A stretch of DNA of 64,000 nt. It comes from Poecilobothrus nobilitatus (lineage: Eukaryota > Arthropoda > Insecta > Diptera > Dolichopodidae). The notes under the pieces are model-generated. The model was not told where the DNA came from and ran no database searches. It worked only from the letters and a program-made list of their open reading frames with translations. The translations under genes and the position numbers were made by a program. Shown in pieces: positions 13,301 through 25,556 of the stretch; position 1 is the first letter of the stretch; each line of letters opens with the position of its first letter. The stretch is from contig OX352774.1 of the NCBI GenBank assembly GCA_947095535.1, positions 214,880,965 through 214,944,964 of the forward strand, read 5' to 3'.

Positions 13301-13524
13301 AAGGGGCCTCGGTGGCCTAGTGGGTAAGAGCGTATAAAATACGCTGCAAACACCGAAGGAGTGTGGATTCGTATCCCACACACCTCGTAAGAGTTATTAC
13401 CCCTTACGACATTTACAGCCACGTCTGAACAGGAAAGGCTGTGTAATTTCCTGTCCACATTTATGTGACAGAGAAATCCATTAAAAAAAAAAAATCAGGA
13501 GAAATCTATCTTAAAACTAATGTG
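13301..13524 (+). mobile_element. SINE-A copy 1 (forward) with 12-bp target duplication
   Basis: The tRNA-derived head GGGGCCTCGGTGGCCTAGTG carries the A-box; GTGGATTCGTATCCC is the box B. The body has a hairpin with TCGTAAGAG / CTTACGA arms and ends in an A-run. AAAAACTAGAAG flanks both sides (13289-13300, 13525-13536). Confidence 0.88.
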
Positions 13525-13536
13525 AAAAACTAGAAG

Positions 13537-15284
13537 CACCAAGAATTAATATCAGCAACTAACCAGTAGAATATGTCAGATAATTTAATAACTTAAAGCA
13601 CATAGCTGTGGTGGTGTCTTCACTATATTTGATGGAAAGAGCAAAAGTCAGAATAATATACTAGGGCTATGATAAATTTGGTTGTACTAGGCGAACAAAT
13701 ATCTTAAAAATATATTTGAAGTATATTCGCATGTGGTTTTCATCATCGCAGTAGTTTGTCACTAAACTTGTAAAAATGATCCTCCTAGAACCAATTGTTA
13801 ATTGGTTAATTGCTCAAGATAGCATTTTATGAGTGACCGCACAGTGCCTTAAATCAAGTTATATTTATTCTAAAAAAACAATATGCCTGATTTGCCTTAT
13901 CAACACAAAGGCCAACATTAAAATAATGGTATTAAAATGGGTTCAGTAGGCATGTTAAAAACTTAACCAGTAATGAAAATAAATCTTGAAGATGAAATTT
14001 TCCAGTAATGAAAATGGTATATAAATAATGAAAAACACAATACAATTCAAAACATGTTCAAAATTTTGTATATATGTATACTTAAATTTACATTTTTATC
14101 TAATTTAAAAATGTTTTTCCTTTCTAATCCCAAAACTTATATTTCCAAAAAAACATTTTTTCAAGGTTAAAAATCTATCAATATCAATAAATACTGCAAA
14201 ATAATTGCACATTCAATAAAAAATTACATGCTTTTATTGAACACCAAAATTAAAATACATTAATATAACATAACATATGAACTCATATGAACCATCTCTG
14301 AGACTAAAATAAGTGTTCTGTAGGTTTAATATTAAATTTTTTTTTTTTTTGTATTTTTTCAATTAAATGAACTTTGCACGTAAATGGGTAATTGAACGAC
14401 CCAAAAAAAAAAAAAACATGATAGGAAATTTGAATTCCATTTATTTTATTGTATACGTGTCCTGTAGCATTTATAAAGATAATAAATTTATTCCAAAACC
14501 ATAGCGTAAAAATAAGAAACCAAAAGTCCCAAAAAAAAAACTTTCATTTTTTTCTACACGACTAAATTGTCATATAATTATAATTTGTATATGTAAATTC
14601 TTGCTAAAGGACCAAAAAACATTTGTAAACCTTAAAAAAACAAAATTAAAGCACATTGCTGTGATTATTTATTCAAAAAAAAAAAACAATTTTTTTTTGC
14701 GTAATGATTTGTAGTGTTTGTAGTGTAAAAACTGAATTCTAAATATTTCAAAGTGATACATTTTTAATTTTCATATATGAAAGACAATTCAATCAAAATG
14801 TAGAAAAAACAAACCAATGAGGATTATTTAAAAAATTGATTAAATTTTTTGAAAAAAAGGATGTCCTTAATTGATGTAACATAATAATGTTTGATGTTTT
14901 GAAATGTCCAATATGAAATTTTATCTTTCAATGTCAATGTTTTTTAACAAACTTAAAAAGTTTTATAGTGGTGAGTTTTAAAACCGTTAGATCATTTCTA
15001 TGAGAGTTTTCTTGAAATACACTATTGTTCAGTACATGATACTTTTATAACACATTAAAATAGTAACATTCTTAATTTTTCGGGAAAATAACCTTAGCCA
15101 TTCTTCAGAAAAAGCGGTGCCAAACGGTTTGTGGATTTTCTTTCAGATCAGTGTGGTATGAGAACGTAATCCAATAAACTGAACCTATTACAAGAGAAAC
15201 CACAATGACTGTTTATTAACCAATATTGTGGTTTCATAATAAAACATCTATTTTTATTGATTATCTTTACACAGTCAATTTATT
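13537..15284. other. A/T-rich spacer between two SINE-A copies
   Basis: No ORF, tRNA head or inverted ends recognised. Confidence 0.6.
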
Positions 15285-15460
15285 TTTTTAATGCATTTCT
15301 ATGCCATATAAATGTGGACAGGAAATTATACAGCCTTTCATGTTCAGGTGTGGCTGTAAATGTCGTAAGAGGAAATAAATGTGAGGGACTCGAACCCACA
15401 TTCCCTCGATATTTACAGCGTATTTTATACACTCTTATCCACTAGGATACCGAGGGCCCT
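15285..15460 (-). mobile_element. SINE-A copy 2 (reverse)
   Basis: Plus strand runs from GCCATATAAATGTGGACAGG to CCACTAGGATACCGAGGGCC, the reverse of the family. The flanks TACACAGTCAATTTA and TATACAGTAAATTTG look like a slightly decayed duplication. The ORF across it is an artefact. Confidence 0.85.
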
Positions 15461-17389
15461 TATACAGTAAATTTGTATCAAAAGAAAATAGCAAGATTAT
15501 TACAAACATTACAAACATGATATTACAAACATTATTTCTAGAATGTAATACATAAATAAGTCCAGGATAAAGCCTGCGACTTTTTGTTTTTTTTTTTTTG
15601 AAAAATGTACTTTTTTCTTTACCTCCTATTTAATTTTAAGAATTTTTTTTTTTTTTGTTATATTCTTCCTAATTACTCAAAACAAGAAAAATCTTCTTGT
15701 TTTTAAAAATTATTTATTTTTTGTAAAATATTTTCTTGAAAAAATAAGAATATGTAATAAAATTTCATATAAGATGTAAAAAATAATTATAAAAATTATT
15801 GTTATAAAAATGGCCGAACAATTTTTTATGATCCTTATGAAATTTTCATGTCTTGAAATGAAATGTCTTATAATCCTATTATGAAATTTTTAATACAATT
15901 CAAAAATTTTTTTTTCCTTGTATTCTGTATGATTGCTTTTATTAGAAAACCAGCGATTGATTTCTAAATTATTTCCTCATTTCTCAATTGCCTACGAAAG
16001 TAAACGTATCCCTTTTTAGTCTTTTACGTCAATATGGTTTCATTAAATTAGCTGACGTTCCAGTAAAATTCGCGAACATTTTTTCAATTAAATTTAGTAA
16101 AATATCTACCCGTTTAAGGATTAAATTCAGTATTGTACTTTTTTCTAATTTATATTTTTAACTAAATGAAAAACTTTAAACATTAATAAAAGAAAACCAA
16201 TCAATAATATAGCAAAATTAAAAATTAATCTCTTAAAAATTTGTATTTTAATATTTTATTAGAACACCATGGTACTGGCAACAAAACAAATAAAACCTCA
16301 ACAAATGAAAACTCATATTATATGGAAAAAAAAAACCAATTTAAATAAATAAAATATTTAAATTATTTATTTTCCATTTTACAATTTGTTTTGTAGTTAA
16401 AATTTTTTTTTTTTTTTTTTATGGAAAGTCCTTTAAGGTATTTATTTTTATTTTTCACATTCTATGTAAATATTTTCATATTATTTTTATGTTCATTAAA
16501 AAATTTTAGTTTTTCTTCACCATACTGGATTTTTTTATGTTTTTCCTTTTCATTTTCAAAAAACAAAAATAAATTATTTTACATAAAAAGGAAATTTTTG
16601 AAGTTAAATATATTCGAATAAAGAAAATTAATTGGAAAAATCATATAAATGATGATAAATTTTTGGTTTTAAAATTATTTTAAAGTACAAAAATCTTTAA
16701 AAAAAAACAAAACTGATAAAAAATCGTAAGATATTATTAAAATTATTATTAGAACTTAAGATTATTATTAAATCTTAAGATTATTTATTATTATTAGGGC
16801 TTAAGACTATTTATTATTAGATAGATTTAATTCAAGATAATGTGAACGTTTTGTTTTTTTTTTTTGTAATTTATGTAAACGTTCTTTATTTATTTAGAAT
16901 TTTTCAAAAAAAAATTAAAAAAAAGTAAAAAAACGATTGCTTCAAAATGAAAAAAAAAACCATTAAATAATTAATTTTAAACAATTAATACGATATCATT
17001 AATTATAAAGAATTAATATAATTTTATTAAAATCTGATTTCAGTCTAAGATTTTCATAACTTTCCATCTTCATTTTTATCATAGTAAAATTTTAATAATA
17101 GGAACAAATATATAAGGATCGGCCTGTGTAATGGTTAATAAAAAAAATTTGAAAATTTAAAATGAAACAATAAGCTAAAAAAAAAAACCCGAATTTAATC
17201 CTATATGAAAATTACAAAATGAAAGTAAAAAAAACTCTTGGGCATCCATTTAAATTTAATAAGTACAATTTTACTTTTAAATTAAAAAACTTTTTTTAAT
17301 TAATAAGTTTAATTTAATTCCAAATTTAATTTCAAATTAATTATCAAATTCAAAATAAAATTTTTTTACAAATTTACTTCAAATTGATC
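15461..17389. other. A/T-rich, no gene
   Basis: Short (TTA)-rich stretch at about 16730-16820. The 66-codon ORF at 16421-16621 is Phe/Leu/Lys low complexity and rejected. Confidence 0.6.
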
Positions 17390-17578
17390 TGTTGAACACA
17401 ATCTGGAACGTGCAATCTCCTTCCAATACTGTATTAAAGGCATACTGACACTATTATATGATGCGATATTTTACATACTGCTGCCTAGTGAATCTATTTT
17501 GTGCTATTTCCATTCCGTTTGTGCTGAATCCATTCTGTCTGTGTTTTTCCTTTCAACAACTGTAGTTGATGTCACCAA
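17390..17578 (-). pseudogene. Possible primer-binding site and decayed gag leader
   Basis: This minus-strand continuation of the putative LTR has better base balance than its surroundings. It contains the primer-site-like TGGTGACATCAAC and an ATG opening nine codons before TAG. Nothing further of gag or pol is visible, so the remnant is truncated near 17390. Confidence 0.25.
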
Positions 17579-17878
17579 TGTGTAGGAAATCGGCCGCTCG
17601 ACATTTTTTCGTCTGTTCGCATTTTCTTCCTTCCTTTTTCCTTCCTTCCAGATCATGTGGCGATGTGGCTAAAATATTTGAGATGGTATCGATTTATTTT
17701 CTTCATAAGTCTGCATTTTACATTAAGTTCTTTTAAGAAGTACATATTTGTGCCGTATTGTAATTATAATAACCTCAATATGGAATAATTTGCGCGCTAT
17801 TGTGTCTATGATAATCTCAATTTGGAATCGATTAATTGTGAAGTTGTGATATGTAATTTTGGAGCTGGGTAATGTACA
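17579..17878 (-). mobile_element. Possible LTR of an LTR-retrotransposon remnant (minus orientation)
   Basis: On the minus strand the segment starts TGTACATTACCCAGC at 17878 and ends TACACA at 17579, followed after one T by TGGTGACATCAAC (17577-17565). TGGTGAC is how many insect LTR elements begin the tRNA primer-binding site, and TG..CA are the canonical LTR ends. It contains an AATAAA. About 50 bp past the putative primer site a short frame starts MDSAQTEWK then stops, a plausible decayed gag start. No second LTR is in the window, so this is inference from position and end motifs. Confidence 0.35.
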
Positions 17879-19367
17879 ATTGATTTTTATTCAAAATCAA
17901 AAGATCTCTAACAAAAAGAGAATGCAAGTTTTTTTGTTATTTTTTTGAATTCATATTAAATTTAAATTGTTGCGAAAACAGTTCTCATAAACAAAGAATT
18001 ATGAGTACATAATATTAAAGTACATGGAAAATTTTTATGTTTTATTTTTAATGTTTAATAATAATAATAAATTTTTTTTTAATATGAGAATTTAATATTA
18101 CTCATTTACAAAATAAAATACATAACTATATAATGTAATAAAAGTCAATATAATATATACAATATAATATACAAAATAATACATTGTATATATGCATTAT
18201 TTGATAAAAATGAAAAACATTACAAAAAAAAAACAGAGTATCTACAAAATATTCTAAATTTTTCCCAAAAGGACAATTGTTTTCAGAAAAAAACATCATA
18301 AAACTTCCTTCAATAATGTTTTTGTGTGTTTTTTTTTTCTGTATAATACATAAAAATTAAAAATATTTTTATATAATATAAATAAACATATAAAATATTT
18401 TAAAAACTTTTGGTTACCTTCCAATTTAAAATCTCTAATGGGACATTTCAAATTTTCTTGTTTAAAAAAAAAATATAACATTCAAAAAACCGAAATATAA
18501 AATATTTTTCAATAATGAATTTTCTTTTTCATTTTTAAAATCAAATTTAGTAATAAGTTTTCTTTTTCCTTAATGCTATCTTAAGATCACTTTTTAGTTC
18601 TAGAATTTAGAGCATAATTATAATAATACTTTTGAAATACTTTATCATTTTGAAAATATTTTTTTTTGTTTTCTCTAAGCACAAGCCATAACAACAAATA
18701 ACTTAAAGTTTAGCAAGATGTCGACTGTTTACTGAGTATGTACTACTTTTGGTTATTCGACATTTTCTTGAGTTTTGTGTAAGGATATCTTTAAGGTCAT
18801 ATTATCTAACTCACTTTTGCATATATAGTTATGTTTTCTAGTTACGAATATATAAAGCTCATTTATACTCATATTTTGAACATTTTTTAAGTACATATAA
18901 AGTACATTAAGTACAAAATCGAAAATATACAAAATTCATAAATGTATGAAATTTTCGATACATTTTTTTCTTGCTAGTACTACAATTAGTTACATTAAGC
19001 GATTTTCGTATATCGGTTTTTAAAAAAAAAATCATATTTTTCGAATATCTGTTTTTTCTATCTATAAAGCTCATTTCATTTTTAAACTTTTCAAGTTATC
19101 AGTTTTTATTTATGTTACCGACAACAATTTGTATCATATCACTTACCATTTTCAAATAACATTAATATAAACACTAATTAATTCGATATGACTTTAACAC
19201 CGGAAATAAATTTATAAAGTAATTTATAATATGACTTATTTAAAATTTAAAACTTACTACCATCAAATGTGTAACCTTTAGTTTTTTAACCTCTTTGCTA
19301 CAATTTAAAAAACCTTTACAGGTTCATTTCACTTTGGAACTTTCCAATTCAATCTGAACAAAAATTA
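17879..19367. other. A/T-rich, no gene
   Basis: TATA-rich tract at 18130-18200. Two ORFs of about 60 codons are low complexity. Confidence 0.55.
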
Positions 19368-19823
19368 ATGTACCTTTTTTATTTTAACTGAAGACATTTT
19401 TACTTTAAGTAAAGACATTTTTACTTTAAGGGCAGATTTTGTACTTAAAGTTAAGAAATTAAGATTAAACTTTTGTAATAAAATAAAAAAATAAGTACAA
19501 TATAAATATATATATATATATATATACTTAAATAACAAATCCAAATACATATATTTATATAACATAAGTAAAATATTTACATAACAACGAAATTCTTATA
19601 TATTCTCAACGAAAAATTCTTAACTTTAAGTATAAATATCTTCACTTAATTTAAAATTTCACTTTAAATAAAAAATTTTCCCTTAAATCAAAAAATATTC
19701 ACTTAAAGTAAAAAATTTTACTTAAAGTAAAATATTTTCACTTAAATTGAAAATTTTTTGACTTAAAATAAAAAATATTCACTTAAAGTAAAAAAGTCTT
19801 CAGTTAAAGTAAAAAAGGTACAT
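19368..19823. mobile_element. Foldback MITE-like element with inner minisatellite
   Basis: The left end, ATGTACCTTTTTTATTTTAA (from 19368), and the complement of the right end, ATGTACCTTTTTTACTTTAA (from 19823), match for over 40 bases with few changes. The interior is built from degenerate units of about 20 bp like TTCACTTAAAGTAAAAAATT, densest at 19660-19800. There is no coding potential. Confidence 0.7.
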
Positions 19824-20069
19824 GACAATAATCTTATGATAGGACCAATACATGTACTAAAAAATTAATTTAATTTAAAAAAAAAAAGAATATATTATAA
19901 AAACTATACAAACATAACAAAATGTTTTCTTCTTAAATATTTTTCTTTTCTTAGGAAAAACTAACCTTAAAATATTGTACTACCAGATTCAAATCTGCAT
20001 TACTATTTTAAAATTTTAATTTTTTTCTTTATATCTATATATTTTTAACAAAAATACACCTAGGTATTT

Positions 20070-20565
20070 TTTTAGCGTAATTTTTCAAAAAAAAAATGGA
20101 AAAAATTGCTAGTTTTACTCTATATCCATCCGTTCGTCTTTGTTTCTATTTATAAAATTCCTACAAAGTTTAAAATGATGCAATGAAATTTCAAAAACAT
20201 TACCGAGTTTATTACTTTTAATAAGATTACCTTTGGTTAAAGTTGTAAAAAACCATATTTTCAAATGTTCATATATCATGTTCTGCATAATTTTTTTTGA
20301 ATCTAAAATAACGTCAAATGAGCGGAAATTTCTTTTAAACCTACTTTGAAATGCTATAAATTTTGAATGGAAAAACATCTTAAAAATATCTTAAGTTACC
20401 TCAGAAAAACATTAATACATCCGTTCGTTTAAGAGCCATTACAGGTAAAATAAAACGAAAATAAAAATGTTGATGTAAAAATAGTTACAATTCTAGAATG
20501 TTTTTATTGTTTTTTCCGAAAATGTGAGCCATTAAATAGTTTTGATTTTACATACTACCTTGTTT
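20070..20565 (-). repeat. FB repeat copy K (reverse), short
   Basis: On the minus strand the head is at 20565 and the tail hairpin region ends near 20070, with the (GACG)n block reduced to TCCATCCGTTCG on the plus strand at 20127-20138. It is one shortened module only. It lies head to head with copy B, 426 bp apart. Confidence 0.7.
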
Positions 20566-20991
20566 ATTAATAATTTTTCTCCTTCCCAAAAAATAAAATA
20601 AAAAAAAAAAATTTATTTATTAAATTATATAAAAGATACGAATTTAAAAACTACTAAAATACCTCTAAAATTAAAAAAAAAAACATAATTGTTTTTTGCT
20701 TTCATCGAAATTAAATTGCGAAAAATATATACGAGTAATAGAAAATTTTATTTATTTTCTTTTTCTAATAATTTCGAAAAGTGGAAAAATAATCAATAAC
20801 AATAAATATATGATAATCCGATATTACTTTTATTGTAATGTCTCTATTACCTCGTTTTAGAGTTTTATCGAAAAATCCTTACTAGGTTTAGAATTTTTAG
20901 TTTGATACTTCAGATTTTTTTATTTTTTTTCTTATACTTAAAGATTCTCTTTTAATATTTAAATATACCTTATGTATCAAATATGTATATA
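20566..20991. other. Spacer between FB copies K and B
   Basis: 426 bp of A/T-rich sequence between the facing heads; no coding signal. Confidence 0.6.
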
Positions 20992-22280
20992 AACAAGATA
21001 GAATGTAAACCAAGGGTTTTTAAAAGCGCACATTTCCAAAAGACAATACAAACTATTTAGAATTATTGTGACTTGCACAAAAATTTGAAAATATCAGGAC
21101 AAAAATAGGACTTTTCTGGAATTTTGAGGGGCTGTAAATCCGGAACTCTAAATAACTAAGAAAAACCGTTAACACACGTAAAAATATATTACTGAAGCTT
21201 TAATTTTTATGTCTTACCAAAGAAAAATTTGTATAGATGCCTAAGTTAGAGGTGCCTAAAAATAGCAAATTTCCAATTTTTGAGCCCTAATAGCTCTTAA
21301 ACGGGGGATGGTACAAAAATATTTACCATTTAATAAGAAAACTTATACTAATTCTAAAAGTTCTTTCAATTTCAGGTTCAGGTTTCAATGTGTGCCGGAG
21401 TTATGGAAAAAGAAATTTCATGCAAAATGTGGTTTTCACATAACGGTAAATTTAAATAGTAAATTACAAAATATTGCATAATTTTGATATTGCTTTATTG
21501 AAGTAACAAAATGTTCGGTCCTTTAGCGGTTTTATTATAAAATTGTTACGCAGAGCCTGAGATATATACATCTGAAAATGGGGCTTTTTTACAATTTTGA
21601 GGGTCTGTTACTCTGGAAATCTATACAACCAAAAGAAACCGTTAACACACGTAAAAATATATTACTGGAGTTTTAATTTTTATATCTTGACAAAGTAAAA
21701 TATGTGCAGGTACCTAAGTTACATGTCTTTAAAAATAGGTAATTTTAAATTTTTGAGCCCTAACAGCTCATAAGCAGGAGGTGGTTCAAAAAAATTTTCT
21801 GAGAAAGCTTATACTAATTCTAAAAGTTCTTTCTGCTCTCAACATTTCAATTCCCTATCTAAAAGCGATCCGGAGATATGAGAGTAGAGAAATCTTGCAA
21901 TATTTGGTTTTCACATAACGGTAAATTTTAAATACTATGTTTAAAAAAATTGTATAATTTTGATATTAATTTATAAAGGTAAAAAAAATACCTGTCGAAT
22001 GACGTTTACAGATTGAAAAAATGTTAAGTAGAACATGAGATATACGCTTTTAAAAATAGGGCTTTTTCAAAGTTTGAGGGCCTGTAGCTCCCTAATAAAT
22101 GGGGCTACATGAAAAAGTTGTTCTCTAAAATTAATTTTTTTATGAGACGTACCCATGGTTAAACATTTTTTTCTCTATCTTTAACGGTGTAGAAGTTTTG
22201 TAAACAGAAGGACGAACGCGCGGACAGAGTGAAACTAACAAGCACATTTTTTCAAAATTTTTTTGGAAATGTGCTAAAAA
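20992..22280 (+). repeat. FB repeat copy B (forward), two full modules plus a partial third
   Basis: The longest copy here. Head at 20992; module starts near 21108, 21584 and 22063, so the unit is about 478 bp. Recurrent blocks in each module are CCGTTAACACACGTAAAAAT, TTATACTAATTCTAAAAGTT and TTTTCACATAACGGTAAATT. It ends GGAAATGTGCTAAAAA at 22280. Confidence 0.9.
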
Positions 22281-22493
22281 GAAAAAAAATTCGCATATAA
22301 AAAATATTAAAATTTTATAAATTAATCAGATCAGTATTAATTTTAAGAATAACCATTTTTAAAAATTTGTTCGGTGTTGCAAATAATAAACTTTTTATTC
22401 GAATGTTAAATGAAATTAAAAGTTGTAACGATGAAATTGAAATTGATTGAAATCGATAAAGTTTTTCCAAATTTATCAATACAATCAAACTAA

Positions 22494-22588
22494 TAAAAGT
22501 AATATCGTACTAGGGGGGTAGTAAAATTGAACTAGGTTTGTTTCTACTACCCCTAAATTCTATTGCACTATTAATACTTTTTTATTTT
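22494..22588. repeat. Imperfect inverted repeat
   Basis: AAAAGTAATATCGTACTAGG and GGGTAGTAAAA on the left oppose TACTACCCCTAAATTC and ATTAATACTTTT on the right, giving a broken hairpin of about 95 bp. It may be a small MITE. Confidence 0.45.
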
Positions 22589-22784
22589 GTGTATTCATTT
22601 TTTCTATACTATAGAGAGTTTGAAACTAAATTTTTTTGTCGATATGCAATTGGCCCTTGATTTACCATATAACTTTATATTTTATATGTACATAATAATT
22701 ATTATTTATATAAGATACCAGTGGCAGCCCGACCAGTAATAGAAAAGTTATGAACTGAGCTATTAACTGATTTGTATCAATACA

Positions 22785-22870
22785 TTTATACAAATGTACC
22801 TATACCTAAACAAATGTACCTACACTATTTATACAAATGTACTTATACGTAAACAAATGTACGTACACAA
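22785..22870. repeat. Two tandem 43-bp units
   Basis: Unit 1, 22785-22827; unit 2, 22828-22870. Each contains ACAAATGTAC twice; a handful of mismatches. Confidence 0.85.
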
Positions 22871-23636
22871 TAATTACAGAAATTTACCGAAAAACTGAAA
22901 ATTTTGAGTTATAATATTTTATAAGGAATTTTTGTCTTTCATTTTAAAAATTTTAAATTGAAATATTTTTTATATTTTTTTCCAAATTTCTGAATATTTT
23001 ATAAAATTGTTTTTTTTTTTTTATTGATTTCAATCAAATAAAAACATTTTCGATATTATACAAAATACGTGATTCAAATAGAAAAGAGAAAAATTAATAA
23101 ATGGAAAAAAAAAATTTCCACCAATTCTTTTCATAGATTTTTGTTTTTTTTTTTTTTTTTGTGAAATCGAATATGTTTGGATTTGTTCTTTTTTTTTTGA
23201 TTTTTACATTTTATTTATTTTTTGTTGTTCGAACTGTTCAACCGAATTTCATTTGACATTTCACCATTATTTTTAGATTACTCAATTTAAGTCATAATAT
23301 TAATATGTACAAAAATATGTACATATATCAAACTTATCATAGAGTATACGAAAAAAAAAACATTATTTGACTAGAATTTAAAATCTTTGTTTTGAAGAAA
23401 TTCTTTAATTCTTTACAAAACAGAGAAATTTAGTAAATTTCAAAGTCTAAAATTGAAAAAAAATTTTCGAGCTTATAAATAAAATTTAAAAAAAAGCTCA
23501 AATTTTTTGTTTTCTTCTTATGGCATATCTTAATTTGTTTCCTCGTATAAGTAATCTACTTTGAGGCATCTCCGGTTTCTTATTTTGCTTATCATTAGCC
23601 TCACACCTAATGATAAAATTTTTCTTTTTTTTTTTT
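22871..23636. other. A/T-rich, nothing recognised
   Basis: Poly-T runs (for example 23144-23160); no ORF or element. Confidence 0.6.
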
Positions 23637-23805
23637 AGTGCTTTTATCTGCCATATAAATGTGAACACAGCCTTTCCTTTTCAGACGTGGCTGTAAATGT
23701 TGTAAGGGGGAATAACTCTTACAACGTGTGTAGGATTCGAACCCACGCTCTCTCGGTGTTTACAGTGTTTTATACGTTCTTACTCACTAGGCCACCCATA
23801 TAATT
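23637..23805 (-). mobile_element. SINE-A copy 3 (reverse)
   Basis: CAGACGTGGCTGTAAATGTT, GTAGGATTCGAACCCACGC and CACTAGGCCACCCA match the family in reverse. ATAAAATTT on either side may be the target duplication. Confidence 0.85.
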
Positions 23806-25544
23806 TCCCATAAAATTTCATTTAAATTGCAAAAAGACCCAAATATTTAATACACTATAATAATAAAAAACTCAAGCGTGATAACTTTAATAATATGTAA
23901 AATTTAGATGAACTTATTATCTAATCCTTATAGAAAATAAAGAAAATCTAAAAAAAAATATAATACATATGAAAGAAAAAGAAAACTAAAACTACTTAAA
24001 TCTTAGATTTAAAATTAAACTAATTCATGACAACAATATTATTCATCAAAAACATAAATCATTCTGTCATCAATCTTCAATTTTGAAAATTCTAAGTATG
24101 AAATTCTTCAATATGCGAAAACATTTTCAAAGGATCTTGAAGAATTTTTTTTTTGGAAGCCGAATTTTGGTACAAATTGGTTGTCTTCAGCTGTATTAAA
24201 GCTGAAGGACTTTTTTTTAGCTTAAGTATTCTAGCATTCTTGCATTCTTTTATATAGAATTTGATAATTAAAACTTTTAACCATTTTTTTCACTTTTTGG
24301 AATAATGATGAAAATATTTTTTTCTGTTGAACTTTATAGGAAAGAAATTAAAAAGTATAACTTTATGTTATGATTTACAAGAATTTTCCGCTACAAAACG
24401 TCTATAAAACTTTTATTTATTTCTTGTAAATTTTCAAAATTCATATCAAATTTTAAGTTTAATTTTTTTTGTAGCAATATTTTATACATTATAGACTTAT
24501 ATTATAATAATATTTTTGTCAAAACCTTCCTAACTTTACATAATATTTAAAAAGTTTCGAAGTTTAGTCTTTTAAAACCCCATTTGTTACTGTAATTTTT
24601 AAAAAATCATTTAATTTCTTAAATACACTGATCTTATTTAAAAACAAATATAAATTGAAGACTTTTTGAATAAGTCAAGTAACGGTAATCAATGAATTTA
24701 CCATTTTATCTTCTCTTTACTCTTATGATTTGATTGATATCCTATTGTGGTACCAGAAAACTTTGAAAAAGTCTTTAAACTTTAATTATCTTACTAAGCT
24801 AGCCAACAACTGACTGTAAACCTACTGAAAGAACAGATTGTTAACATATTAAGTAATAATAAAAAACAAAAACTTGATAAGATTATGATACTTATACTCC
24901 AATTTACTTAAAATATGACTTATATGAATCCTCATATGAATGTTTTTTTTTTGTTTGTACTGTTCAAAAAAAGAACTCTATTTTATTATAAAATTGTTGT
25001 GATGTACCAAACCAGATGCTTCAAATTGCTTGAAAATTGATTTCCTTTTATTTTTTTTTATTTTTTATTTAAATTGGATCAAATGTGATGTTATTTCAAT
25101 AGAATGATTTTGATACAATATAGAGTATTGAAGCCAATCTAGAACAGATTGAAACAACAATAAAAATAAATTTTGTAGCAACTTTTTTTTTTACTCTTAG
25201 GTATTTAGATGCCATATTTTTCTTTTTCATCAACTTTACTTTTTGATTGTTTCTTTAATTTTCATTTATGGATTTGTTTAGTTAAATTAAGATTTATTTG
25301 AATTTATTTTCTTTATATATATATATAGAGATACGCGTTTAACGATAGAATTTAATCTTAAATATAAAATTAAGGTCTATTAAACAGATATTTAAAAATT
25401 CTGTGGAAGAATAAAAGATACCAAATTTTTTTGTTTATCCAAAAGTCTATTTAGAATTTATATGCTGATTTTGTGTTACTTTTTTCGAAAATTGTGATGA
25501 TAATTCTTAAGATAAGATTATGTAAGAAAAAGTAAATGAGTAAT
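23806..25544. other. A/T-rich, nothing recognised
   Basis: No ORF over 60 codons and no repeat signature, apart from a GTCTTCAGCTGTATTAAAGC / GCTGAAGGAC inverted motif near 24180-24210. Confidence 0.55.
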
Positions 25545-25556
25545 ATAAATAATGCA

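Noticed and set aside
20115..20378. 87-codon minus-strand ORF
   Set aside because: Lies inside FB copy K; the frame is not kept in the other copies.
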